Shown piece by piece: positions 6,989 through 13,361 of a stretch of DNA of 18,438 bases (within the stretch, counting starts at the first letter, position 1; each line of letters opens with the position of its first letter). The notes beneath the pieces are model-generated. The model worked only from the letters and a program-made list of their open reading frames with translations, was not told the origin of the DNA and searched no databases. The position numbers were made by a program, and so were the translations under genes. Source of the DNA: an uncultured bacterium (GTDB lineage: Bacteria; Cyanobacteriota; Vampirovibrionia; Gastranaerophilales; Gastranaerophilaceae); contig CAPQCU010000027.1 in the NCBI GenBank assembly GCA_948684385.1, forward strand, positions 1-18,438. The letters run 5' to 3'.

Positions 6989-7529
6989 AATTTATTTCTT
7001 TTAAATATTGCCTTATTGCAGGAATTATCAACAGGTTCGGTTCCTCAGCGCAAAGCTCATCCAGAAGTATAACTCCTTTTTTTACTTCGCCGGTCTGAAT
7101 GTACAAAATTCCCAGAGTTATTTTGTCATAAGGTTTTTTGCTGCCGGAAAGCTCTTTTATTTTTGAACCTGTTATTCCAAGGCTTTTGTAACAGTCTGCA
7201 AGATTTTGATAGTATTTAAAATTAAGCCCGTAAAGTTTGACTGCATCCTCAAAACAAACTCTTGCCATATCAGGATAACCGATAAACATGTAAGTTTCAC
7301 CGAGGTTGTTCTTGAAAATTGCAGTCGACTGCGTGTTTGGACTAAGCTGGATTGCGATTTTGAACTCTTGTATCGCAGCATAATAAATCCTGTCTTTTAG
7401 GTAATTAATCCCGACATTATTATGAAAAAATGCGTCTTTTCCTGCGTCTATCGTGTACTTATAAGGCTTACGGTAGCCGGAGCAAAATAACATTATTAAC
7501 AGTAAAAAAACTGAAACTAATTTTTTCAT
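6978..7529 (-). CDS. Exported TPR-repeat protein
   Basis: The 183-residue product has an N-terminal export signal (MKKLVSVFLLLIMLFCSGY). A cysteine at 16 hints at a lipoprotein, but the residues before it (MLF) are a poor lipobox. Residues about 30-110 hold tetratricopeptide-like helix pairs: NVGINYLKDRIYYAAIQEFKIAIQLSPN, then IFKNNLGETYMFIGYPDMARVCFEDAVKLYG and YYQNLADCYKSLG. A further pair, LGILYIQTGEVKKGVILLDELCAEEPN, sits near 138-164. Such proteins scaffold envelope complexes; the partner is unknown. It is the last gene of a three-gene operon, and its ATG overlaps the stop of the metallo-beta-lactamase gene (ATGA), so it is translationally coupled. Confidence 0.8.
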   Translation of the reverse strand: MKKLVSVFLLLIMLFCSGYRKPYKYTIDAGKDAFFHNNVGINYLKDRIYYAAIQEFKIAIQLSPNTQSTAIFKNNLGETYMFIGYPDMARVCFEDAVKLYGLNFKYYQNLADCYKSLGITGSKIKELSGSKKPYDKITLGILYIQTGEVKKGVILLDELCAEEPNLLIIPAIRQYLKEINSKI

Positions 7530-8455
7530 AATAAGCTGATTTCTAAACCTTCATAAGCAAAAATTGCATCCTCTGAAGCGTACTCTTCTGCAAGCAAATC
7601 CAGCTTTTCATCATTGTACCCCGGATCATAATGGAAAAATACCATTTGCTTTGCGCCTACCTGCTGTTTGCAGTCAAGAGCCATTTCAAAGGTTGAATGT
7701 CCGAAACCTTGTTTTGGTACATAAATACTCAAATAATCTTCTGTTGAATACTGCGCATCATGGATTAAGAGGTCGCATCCTTTTGCAAACTTAATCAGTT
7801 TTTTGTCTCCGCCCGGGTAGCTTTCTTTATCTGTAGCGTAAACAAGCGTTTTGCCTTTGTAAGCTATTTTATAAATAAATACACCGTTCTGCGGGTGAGC
7901 GTAAGATTTGTAGCAGGTGATTACTACGTCATCATCAGTAAAATCACCTTCTTTTAACTCATTTACACGCACAACTTTAGGCATTTCTCCCTGTTTGAAA
8001 ATAATATAATTAGTTTCGTTTAAGTCCATTATTCTTAAATCAGAAGCGATATCGCCTAAATCCAGCGGGAAAGATTTTGTGAATAAGATTTTAGAAAGTT
8101 CGTTTTCTAAAGTTTCATTGTAGTTTACGCCGCCCAGCATGCACATTCTTGTAGAAGCTAAATGTGACGGGCGGAAGAATGGAAATCCCTGAATATGGTC
8201 AAGGTGAATATGGCTTAAAAGAATTGTGCATCTGACAGGAGTTCGGTCGGTTATGGTTGTTCCTGACTCAATATATTTGTGCATAAGCTCGTTCCCTAAG
8301 CTTATGAGTCCGGTTCCCGCATCAAGAATTATAAGGTGTTCTCCTGCATGAACTTCAATACAAGCTGTGTTCCCGCCGTATTTTAGAAATTCTTTGTTTG
8401 CAACCGGATAACTGCCTCTAACTCCGCGAAATTTTATCTTAAATTCGTCTGCCAT
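7526..8455 (-). CDS. Metallo-beta-lactamase-fold hydrolase
   Basis: This 309-residue MBL-fold enzyme binds metals through H82, H84, D86 and H87 in SHIHLDH. Later ligands are visible in AHPQNG, the aspartate of LLIHDAQYS, GHSTFEMAL and FFHYDPGYND. The opening FRGVRGSYPVANKEFLKYGGNTACIEV and the LDAGTGL strand place it near the RNase Z/PhnP/phosphodiesterase-like branch, not the beta-lactamases. HxHLDH is also part of the class II cyclic-nucleotide phosphodiesterase signature, but the following residues (IQG) do not fit it fully, so substrate stays open. No signal peptide; cytoplasmic. It sits between a metallophosphoesterase (TAATG junction, one-base overlap) and a TPR protein (ATGA), a tightly coupled operon. 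Confidence 0.85.
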   Translation of the reverse strand: MADEFKIKFRGVRGSYPVANKEFLKYGGNTACIEVHAGEHLIILDAGTGLISLGNELMHKYIESGTTITDRTPVRCTILLSHIHLDHIQGFPFFRPSHLASTRMCMLGGVNYNETLENELSKILFTKSFPLDLGDIASDLRIMDLNETNYIIFKQGEMPKVVRVNELKEGDFTDDDVVITCYKSYAHPQNGVFIYKIAYKGKTLVYATDKESYPGGDKKLIKFAKGCDLLIHDAQYSTEDYLSIYVPKQGFGHSTFEMALDCKQQVGAKQMVFFHYDPGYNDEKLDLLAEEYASEDAIFAYEGLEISLL

Positions 8456-9429
8456 TATTCTTTCCTTCCTAGCTCAAAACTTGCGTTTCTGTCGCCTTCT
8501 TCTCCATATAATTTTTCAGTACCCATTAATCTAAGTTTTGAACGGGTTTGAATGTCTTTTAAATTTGTTTCTTTTAAATAAACATCAACAAGAGTTCTGT
8601 TTTTATTTGAGTTAATATTTATAACCCGAAATGCATTCGGATAAGTAACAAGCGAAGGGCATGCTACGACAAGCAAATTGCCGTCCTGTTTAATTTTTGT
8701 TGCATGATAATGTCCCTGTAAAACTACAACCGGATTTTTATGTGATTTTAAAAGCTTTCTTACTTCATATTCATTAACCATTTTGTGGTTAGGGCTTGTA
8801 AAAGGCTCAATAATCGGAACATGGGTGCATACTACAATAATATCCTGTGAGTGTGAGTCAAGTTCTTCTTTTAACCACATAAACTGTTCGTTAGAAATCT
8901 CGCCATTTGTAGTGATTTTGTAATCAATAATTGAATCAAGGCAAATTACGCGATACCCTTTTTTAGGAGTAAATGCGTAGTAAATATTTTTCTGGTTCAT
9001 ATTATCGTTGCATTCAGCAAGAATTTCAATAAATTTTTGCTTGGTCAAAGGCCCGTCAATGCTTATGTCATGATTTCCGTCAATCGCATACCATGGGTAG
9101 ATAAGATTTTGGGCATGATGCGTGAACTTTTTCAACTCGTCCGTTTGCGGTTTGTTTATTAAATCTCCGGTAAACATAACAAAATCGTAAGGGCCGGATG
9201 TGTTTATCTGAAAAATAACATCATCAAGCAGCTCGCCGGATTTTTTCAGAAATTTATAAGAAGTGTTTTCTTCGAAAGAAGAAAAATGTGCGTCACTTAT
9301 CTGTGCAATTCGTAAATTATTATTCGCAGCAGTGCATACCTGTGAACCAATAACACAGGCAACAGCTATTGTTAACACAAAATTAACAAGTTTTGTAAAA
9401 AATCCTTCTTTCTTCTTATAACGTTTCAT
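8455..9429 (-). CDS. Membrane-anchored or exported calcineurin-like metallophosphoesterase
   Basis: The 324 residues start with a basic segment and a hydrophobic helix (about 11-35, ending near VCTAANN), acting as a signal peptide or anchor, so the catalytic domain is probably periplasmic. The metallophosphoesterase motifs are complete: D46-x-H48 (SDAHF), GDL (88-90), GNHD (118-121), CTHVP and GHYH. This set resembles the class III phosphodiesterase/CpdA-like family, whose substrates vary (cyclic nucleotides, phospholipid heads, nucleotides); the real substrate is unknown. It is the first gene of a three-gene operon with an MBL-fold hydrolase and a TPR protein. No SD is present; a promoter lies 11 nt upstream, divergent from the gshB promoter. 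Confidence 0.88.
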   Translation of the reverse strand: MKRYKKKEGFFTKLVNFVLTIAVACVIGSQVCTAANNNLRIAQISDAHFSSFEENTSYKFLKKSGELLDDVIFQINTSGPYDFVMFTGDLINKPQTDELKKFTHHAQNLIYPWYAIDGNHDISIDGPLTKQKFIEILAECNDNMNQKNIYYAFTPKKGYRVICLDSIIDYKITTNGEISNEQFMWLKEELDSHSQDIIVVCTHVPIIEPFTSPNHKMVNEYEVRKLLKSHKNPVVVLQGHYHATKIKQDGNLLVVACPSLVTYPNAFRVININSNKNRTLVDVYLKETNLKDIQTRSKLRLMGTEKLYGEEGDRNASFELGRKE

Positions 9430-9440
9430 GGTTTTTATTT

Positions 9441-9469
9441 ATAATAATCTAAATTGATTATCTTCGCAA
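9441..9469 (-). promoter_or_regulatory. Promoter of the metallophosphoesterase operon (very short leader)
   Basis: On the minus strand TTGCGA (9469-9464), a 17-bp spacer and TATTAT (9446-9441) end 11 nt before the ATG at 9429, predicting a leader of about 4-5 nt. An overlapping TATAAA lies 3 nt closer. No SD would fit in such a leader. It is divergent from the gshB promoter across 22 bp. Confidence 0.5.
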
Positions 9470-9491
9470 GAAAATTATTCATCAGGGTTAC

Positions 9492-9520
9492 TTGTGCATA
9501 TTCAAACTTGGTGCTAAAGT
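9492..9520 (+). promoter_or_regulatory. Promoter of gshB, predicting a leaderless mRNA
   Basis: TTGTGC (9492-9497), a 17-bp spacer and TAAAGT (9515-9520) with a TG extension (TGCTAAAGT) are followed by six bases and the ATG at 9527. The initiation point should be the ATG itself. No SD is present. Confidence 0.5.
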
Positions 9521-9526
9521 TGTCGT

Positions 9527-10480
9527 ATGAAGAAAATATTGTTTATTATTGATAAAATTGAGTTAAAATATTTTGAGTTTAACAATCTGGTTACAAATTT
9601 CTGGCTTATAAAAGAATTTTTGGAACAGAAATGCGAAGTTTTTATTACTACAATTCCTAACCTTTCTTTAAAAGGTGATACAGCTTATACTAAATGCTAT
9701 GAGGCCTTTGAAGCTGATGGTAATATTTTTTACAAGAATGTAAAAATCGAAAAACAGATTAATGATTTTGAACTCGTTATGTTCAGACCGGATCCGCCGG
9801 TTGATATTGATTATATTAATGCAACTTATATTTTTGATTTTGTTACAAAACCTATTGTAGTGAATTCTCCTTCTGCAATCAGAGATTTTAACGAAAAGCT
9901 TCATAGTGTTTATTTTAAAGATTTGATGTCTCCAAATATTGTAACGGCTTCTCTTGACGAGATTGAAGAGTTTTTGTCCCGTTATAAACAAATAGTTTTA
10001 AAACCTTTAAATCGTTGCTTCGGCTCTGGAGTGATGTACTTATACGAAGGCGACCCGAATACAAGAACAATAATTAATACCATGACAAATAATGAAACAA
10101 CTCTTGTGATGGTGCAACAGTATATTCCTGCAGTAAAGAAAGGTGATACAAGAGTTTTAACTCTTGGCGACAGAGTTCTTAAATACTGCGTGAAAAAACT
10201 TCCGACAGGAGATGATTTTAAGTTCAATACTCATAATGACGATTTTATTGTAAAGTCTGAGATTACTGAAGATGAGCTTGAAAGATTTACTCCTGTTGCA
10301 AGGAAGCTTAACAGCATGGGGATTTCAATGGCAGGGCTGGATGTTATTGACGGGAAAATAATAGAAGTAAATGTCACAAGCCCTTGCTACTTTATAAAAG
10401 AAATAAATAATTTGTACGGAATTCAGCTTGAGAAGGAAGTTTGCAGCTTTCTGTTGACTCATGCCTTGTTATCCTTATAA
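9527..10480 (+). CDS. gshB: Glutathione synthetase (ATP-grasp)
   Basis: GshB ligates glycine to gamma-glutamylcysteine using ATP. The 317 residues match the prokaryotic family length. They show the N-terminal MKKILFIIDKIE, MFRPDPPVD (family R-x-D-P-P), the VNSPSAIRDFNEKL segment, ATP-grasp lysine in VLKPLNRCFGSGVM, QQYIPAVKKGDTRVLTL, and the metal/ATP site VNVTSPCYFIKEI near the C-terminus. No gshA is visible in the window. Glutathione use agrees with a cyanobacteria-related Gram-negative. The gene has no SD and a promoter box ends 6 nt before its ATG. The promoter of the next gene overlaps its 3' end, so downstream genes need not depend on it. Confidence 0.9.
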   Translation: MKKILFIIDKIELKYFEFNNLVTNFWLIKEFLEQKCEVFITTIPNLSLKGDTAYTKCYEAFEADGNIFYKNVKIEKQINDFELVMFRPDPPVDIDYINATYIFDFVTKPIVVNSPSAIRDFNEKLHSVYFKDLMSPNIVTASLDEIEEFLSRYKQIVLKPLNRCFGSGVMYLYEGDPNTRTIINTMTNNETTLVMVQQYIPAVKKGDTRVLTLGDRVLKYCVKKLPTGDDFKFNTHNDDFIVKSEITEDELERFTPVARKLNSMGISMAGLDVIDGKIIEVNVTSPCYFIKEINNLYGIQLEKEVCSFLLTHALLSL

Positions 10481-10494
10481 AAATATTGTATAAT
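10466..10494 (+). promoter_or_regulatory. Promoter upstream of the secreted TPR gene and fliW-csrA
   Basis: TTGTTA (10466-10471), 17 bp and a perfect TATAAT (10489-10494) overlap the end of gshB. Initiation near 10501 would give a leader of about 74 nt that holds the AAGAAGG ribosome-binding site. The operon it serves probably runs through the secreted TPR gene, fliW and csrA. Confidence 0.55.
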
Positions 10495-10561
10495 TCAATT
10501 AGATGATGGATATTAAGATTTAGTGTCCGGTGTATAGTATTAATAAGTTTGTAATTTAAAT

Positions 10562-10568
10562 AAGAAGG
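10562..10568 (+). promoter_or_regulatory. Shine-Dalgarno that fixes the start at 10575
   Basis: AAGAAGG ends 6 nt before ATG 10575. The upstream ATG at 10569 directly abuts the SD and cannot use it, so the product starts MKKHILVLL, not MIMKKHILVLL. Confidence 0.7.
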
Positions 10569-10574
10569 ATGATT

Positions 10575-11327
10575 ATGAAAAAGCACATTTTGGTATTACT
10601 AAGCGTTTTAATATGTTCTGCAAGTATTGCAACGGTAGATGCAAAAACAGCTGCAACTCCGGAAGTTAATCAGGCAATAAAAATGTATAAAGCACAAAAC
10701 TATGCTCTGTGTTATAAAACATTAAAAGATGTAACCGAAAAAGATCCTTCAAATGCACTTGCATACTATTATTTGGCAATGTCAGCAGCTCAGATGGGCA
10801 AAAGAGAAGAAGCTATTCAGAACTATACAAAAGTTCTCAGCCTTTCTCCCGGCGGTCAGTTATATAAATATGCAGACAAAGGCAGAAACTGTTTGACATC
10901 ACCTGAAAGATGCCACGAAGAAGAAAATGTTGATGAATTCGACGAGTTTGTTAAAAAACCGTACGGATCCGGTTTCTCTGAAGCTGTAAGAAGTGATTAT
11001 GAAAAACATAAAATCGAAAACCTTATGCGCGAAATGAACAGAAAAAATGATATTGAACCTCAAAAGTTCAAAAATTATAAAGATTTTTCCAGCGAAGCTC
11101 CAACAAACGATGAAATTGTCGCAGCTTTAAGAGTTTTACAGCGTGCAGGCTTAAGTAATACTGTTATGGGTAACAATAATTTATCAGAACTCTCTTTGCT
11201 TACAGGGGGAAATCAAAATAGTAATGATGTTTTGCTAAATATGTTGACCGGCAGAAGCAGTGATTCTGCTTTGAGTCCTCAAGTTATACAATCTTTATTG
11301 ACTAATCAAATGTCAATTGGTTTTTAG
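10575..11327 (+). CDS. Secreted TPR-repeat protein
   Basis: The 250-residue product has a clear cleavable signal peptide (MKKHILVLLSVLICSASIATVDA, cleavage near residue 23). Tetratricopeptide helix pairs follow at about 29-95: INQAIKMYK-type start, then NALAYYYLAMSAAQMGKREEAIQNYTKVLSLSPG. The remaining 150 residues are low in recognisable features: a charged linker (CHEEENVDEFDEFVKKPYGSGF), a helical stretch and an Asn/Leu/Ser-rich tail (NNNLSELSLLTGGNQNSNDVLLNML). Two cysteines lie in CLTSPERC. The function is unknown. It is the first gene of a run that contains fliW and csrA (11-nt gap to fliW), so an envelope or motility role is possible, but this is only context. Confidence 0.8.
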   Translation: MKKHILVLLSVLICSASIATVDAKTAATPEVNQAIKMYKAQNYALCYKTLKDVTEKDPSNALAYYYLAMSAAQMGKREEAIQNYTKVLSLSPGGQLYKYADKGRNCLTSPERCHEEENVDEFDEFVKKPYGSGFSEAVRSDYEKHKIENLMREMNRKNDIEPQKFKNYKDFSSEAPTNDEIVAALRVLQRAGLSNTVMGNNNLSELSLLTGGNQNSNDVLLNMLTGRSSDSALSPQVIQSLLTNQMSIGF

Positions 11328-11338
11328 AAAGTACGAGA

Positions 11339-11770
11339 ATGAAGTTAAACACAGTAAGATTTGGTGAAATTGATATTGATGAGTCACGAATTTTTAATTT
11401 TGCCATGCCGTTAATCGGGTTTGATGACAGAACAAGATTTGTTATTATCGAACCTAATCAGGATGCATTGTTTAAGTGGCTGCAATCAGTGGATGATCCG
11501 ACTCTGGCTTTTCCAATTATATCTGTTTCGGCGCTAAACTTTGATTACACAATAGATATACCGGACAATGTTGTAGAGGCTTTAAAAATTACTAATGTTG
11601 AAAGCCTTCTGGTTATGAACATTACTTCAATACCTCAGGATGACCCGAAAGGTACTACAATAAACCTTCTTGCTCCGGTTATATTTAATCTTGATGCGCA
11701 AATTGCCGGTCAGGTTGTACTTTCAGGCTCAGGATATGATATAAGCTACCCTATGTTTAAAAATAATTAA
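11339..11770 (+). CDS. fliW: Flagellar assembly factor FliW
   Basis: FliW is a small beta-barrel protein that binds either flagellin or CsrA. When flagellin leaves through the export system, FliW is freed to inhibit CsrA, which relieves repression of flagellin translation. The 143 residues contain the family features FGEIDIDESRIFNFAMPLIGFDD, RFVIIE, FKWLQSVDDPTLAFPIISV, a central VVEALKITN and the conserved TINLLAPVIFN with AGQVVLSG. Length is normal. It lies 18 nt upstream of csrA, the classic arrangement, with a flagellin gene in the same window. The SD is weak (a GAG just before the ATG). Confidence 0.95.
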   Translation: MKLNTVRFGEIDIDESRIFNFAMPLIGFDDRTRFVIIEPNQDALFKWLQSVDDPTLAFPIISVSALNFDYTIDIPDNVVEALKITNVESLLVMNITSIPQDDPKGTTINLLAPVIFNLDAQIAGQVVLSGSGYDISYPMFKNN

Positions 11771-11788
11771 TAGATTTTAAGGAATAAA

Positions 11789-12136
11789 ATGCTCGTAATT
11801 ACTAGAAAAAACGGTCAAAAAATAATGATTAACGACAATATTGAAATAACTATTGTCGAAGCTAAAAACGGGGTTTGCAAGGTTGCAATAAAGGCGGATA
11901 AAGATGTTAAAATTTACCGTGAAGAGATTTACCTGCAAATAAAAGTAGCTAACTTAATCGGAAAAAATACCAATACTTCTGCCGTTGATTCTGTTTCTAA
12001 TTTAATCAAGAGCGGTACTGTTCTTAATGATAATTCAGCTTCTGTTTCTTCCGGTGAAGAAGAAGTTGTTGTTGATGAAACAAACAAAATAACTAAAAAT
12101 TCTATAAGAATTAACAAAAAAAATGCTGACTCTTAA
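11789..12136 (+). CDS. csrA: Carbon storage/translational regulator CsrA with long C-terminal tail
   Basis: CsrA binds GGA motifs in mRNA leaders, typically that of flagellin, and blocks ribosome access. Residues 1-55 are a full CsrA core: MLVITRKNGQKIMINDNIEITIVEAK, VAIKADKDVKIYREEIYLQIK, with the RNA-contact residues R6 and the REEIY segment kept. The protein is 115 residues, against about 61-75 for most CsrA. The extra 55 or so are Ser/Asn/acidic (SVSSGEEEVVVDET) then basic (NSIRINKKNADS). In Bacillus, FliW binds CsrA partly through its short C-terminal extension, so this tail may be involved in control. The SD AAGGA is well placed. The last 14 bp overlap the next gene. Confidence 0.95.
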   Translation: MLVITRKNGQKIMINDNIEITIVEAKNGVCKVAIKADKDVKIYREEIYLQIKVANLIGKNTNTSAVDSVSNLIKSGTVLNDNSASVSSGEEEVVVDETNKITKNSIRINKKNADS

Positions 12137-12704
12137 CCAGGATAAATTTTTCTTTTTTTACGATGATTGCTCTTGTATTAAAGTTATGCCCGATTCTATA
12201 GAGCATGCTTATCTGGCTGTTTTAAACGATGATTTGGAAACAGCGGAAATTATTTTTCAAAAACTCGATTCTCCAAGAGCTAAATGGGGCAGAATTCTTG
12301 TATGCATTTTAAGAGGATTTCTAAAAGAACTTCCAACTTATTTTGATATACGTAACTTTTTAGAAATTGATTTGGATTTGTTTTTAAAAAATGAGAAACT
12401 TGATTATGTGGAACAGATTTTAGGCTCTCTTGAAATCCTCTCAGCTGTTAATCAGGAGGTTTATAAGTACGCAGCAAGAGTAATTTATGTAAATAAACTT
12501 TATTCTGCGGCTTTAAAATATTTAGAAAAATCAAAGAAAATATATTATAACGATGCGGAGCTTCATTTTTTGCTTGCCAGATATTATTTAAGAGTAAACG
12601 ATTGTGAAGAAGCTTTGTTTTATATTACCGAATGCTTAAGGTTAATTCCTGATTATTATCCTGCGCTTCAGCTAAAACAAAAAATTGAAGATAGATGGAT
12701 TTGA
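12123..12704 (+). CDS. Cytoplasmic TPR-like protein overlapping csrA
   Basis: The 193-residue product has no signal peptide. Its N-terminus (MLTLNQDKFFFFYDDCSCIKVMPDSIEHAYLAVLNDDLETAEIIFQKLDSPRAKWG) contains one helix-turn-helix repeat. Residues about 115-190 form two clear tetratricopeptide pairs: YKYAARVIYVNKLYSAALKYLEKSKKIYYND and ELHFLLARYYLRVNDCEEALFYITECLRLIPDYYPA. The ATG lies 14 bp inside csrA, so translation is probably coupled. I do not recognise the family. TPR proteins mediate protein contacts; linkage to fliW-csrA makes an accessory role in motility control possible but unproven. The last codons hold the -35 box of the following gene. Confidence 0.78.
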   Translation: MLTLNQDKFFFFYDDCSCIKVMPDSIEHAYLAVLNDDLETAEIIFQKLDSPRAKWGRILVCILRGFLKELPTYFDIRNFLEIDLDLFLKNEKLDYVEQILGSLEILSAVNQEVYKYAARVIYVNKLYSAALKYLEKSKKIYYNDAELHFLLARYYLRVNDCEEALFYITECLRLIPDYYPALQLKQKIEDRWI

Positions 12705-12713
12705 TAGTATAAT
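12685..12713 (+). promoter_or_regulatory. Promoter of the 12721 gene, predicting a leaderless mRNA
   Basis: TTGAAG (12685-12690), a 17-bp spacer and a perfect TATAAT (12708-12713) are followed by 7 nt and ATG 12721. The TTG of the -35 is also an apparent in-frame start codon, which explains why automatic calling may extend the gene to 12685. Initiation should be at or next to the ATG. Confidence 0.62.
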
Positions 12714-12720
12714 ATTTTCT

Positions 12721-13326
12721 ATGGACGAAAATAACTTCTTTTTGGGAAACAACGATGTTGATAATGCCGGCGGCTCTGAACCTGTGAGACGCTTGAATGA
12801 CTATGATTACAATATTCTAAAAGAAGATGCTTATAAAGATATTTCTAATGAGCTTTTTAAGCTTGAGTATAAAATTTCTAAGATAGAAGCAGAATTACAA
12901 TCACTTGATTCTCAAATCCAGTCTGCGCGTGATATAAGCGATTACGATACAATTGAAGTCTTATCTAACAGAAAACGGGTTTTGCAAAATGATTTAGACG
13001 GGCTGGTGGAAATTTATAACGACAAGAGTCTTTCTGCAAAGATTTCCGGCGGAATTTTTAATACTTTTAAATCTAAATTTAACAAATTAAATAAGGCTTT
13101 TAACTCTTTTAAAGATACTATTATTTCAAACCTTCCGGGTAAATTTTCTACGGTTGTTGAATTAAGGCAATCTTTAAACAAGCTTGAAAGTATTAATAAA
13201 AATGTTGACGAGCTTATGACGATGCGCACTCCTTACGGCGAAGCCGGAGATAAGTATGAGCAGCTTTCTAAATACATTGCCCGTGCGAATATGATACAGG
13301 CACAAATTTCCCGTTCTTTAAAGTAG
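12721..13326 (+). CDS. Coiled-coil hypothetical protein
   Basis: I do not recognise the family. From ATG 12721 the product has 201 residues (MDENNFFLGNNDVDNAGG...). A TTG start at 12685 would add 12 residues but overlaps the -35 box and the upstream gene, so it is rejected. Residues about 25-110 are a long heptad-like helix (ISNELFKLEYKISKIEAELQSLDSQIQSARD, then VLSNRKRVLQNDLDGLVEIYND). A basic, aromatic middle (FNTFKSKFNKLNKAFNSFKD) and a second helical segment (LRQSLNKLESINKNVDELM) follow. There is no signal peptide or membrane span. It lies between the csrA group and der, 35 nt before der, and has its own promoter. Confidence 0.78.
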   Translation: MDENNFFLGNNDVDNAGGSEPVRRLNDYDYNILKEDAYKDISNELFKLEYKISKIEAELQSLDSQIQSARDISDYDTIEVLSNRKRVLQNDLDGLVEIYNDKSLSAKISGGIFNTFKSKFNKLNKAFNSFKDTIISNLPGKFSTVVELRQSLNKLESINKNVDELMTMRTPYGEAGDKYEQLSKYIARANMIQAQISRSLK

Positions 13327-13343
13327 CAAATTATTTTGGTTTA

Positions 13344-13352
13344 TGTTAAAGT
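13344..13352 (+). promoter_or_regulatory. Putative extended -10 of der (short or no leader)
   Basis: TGTTAAAGT (TG, one base, TAAAGT at 13347-13352) ends 9 nt before the der ATG at 13362. It is the same TAAAGT box seen before gshB. No good -35 is visible and no SD precedes der; read-through from 12685-12713 is an alternative. Confidence 0.35.
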
Positions 13353-13361
13353 AAACCTATT

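Noticed and set aside
6969..6995. Inverted repeat AAATTC...GAATTT as a terminator between the convergent genes
   Set aside because: The stem is only 6 bp, all AT-rich with one GC pair and an 11-nt loop; this is expected by chance in such sequence.
7172..7400. Overlapping ORFs within the exported TPR gene
   Set aside because: Both are out of frame with the recognised TPR protein and show no conserved features.
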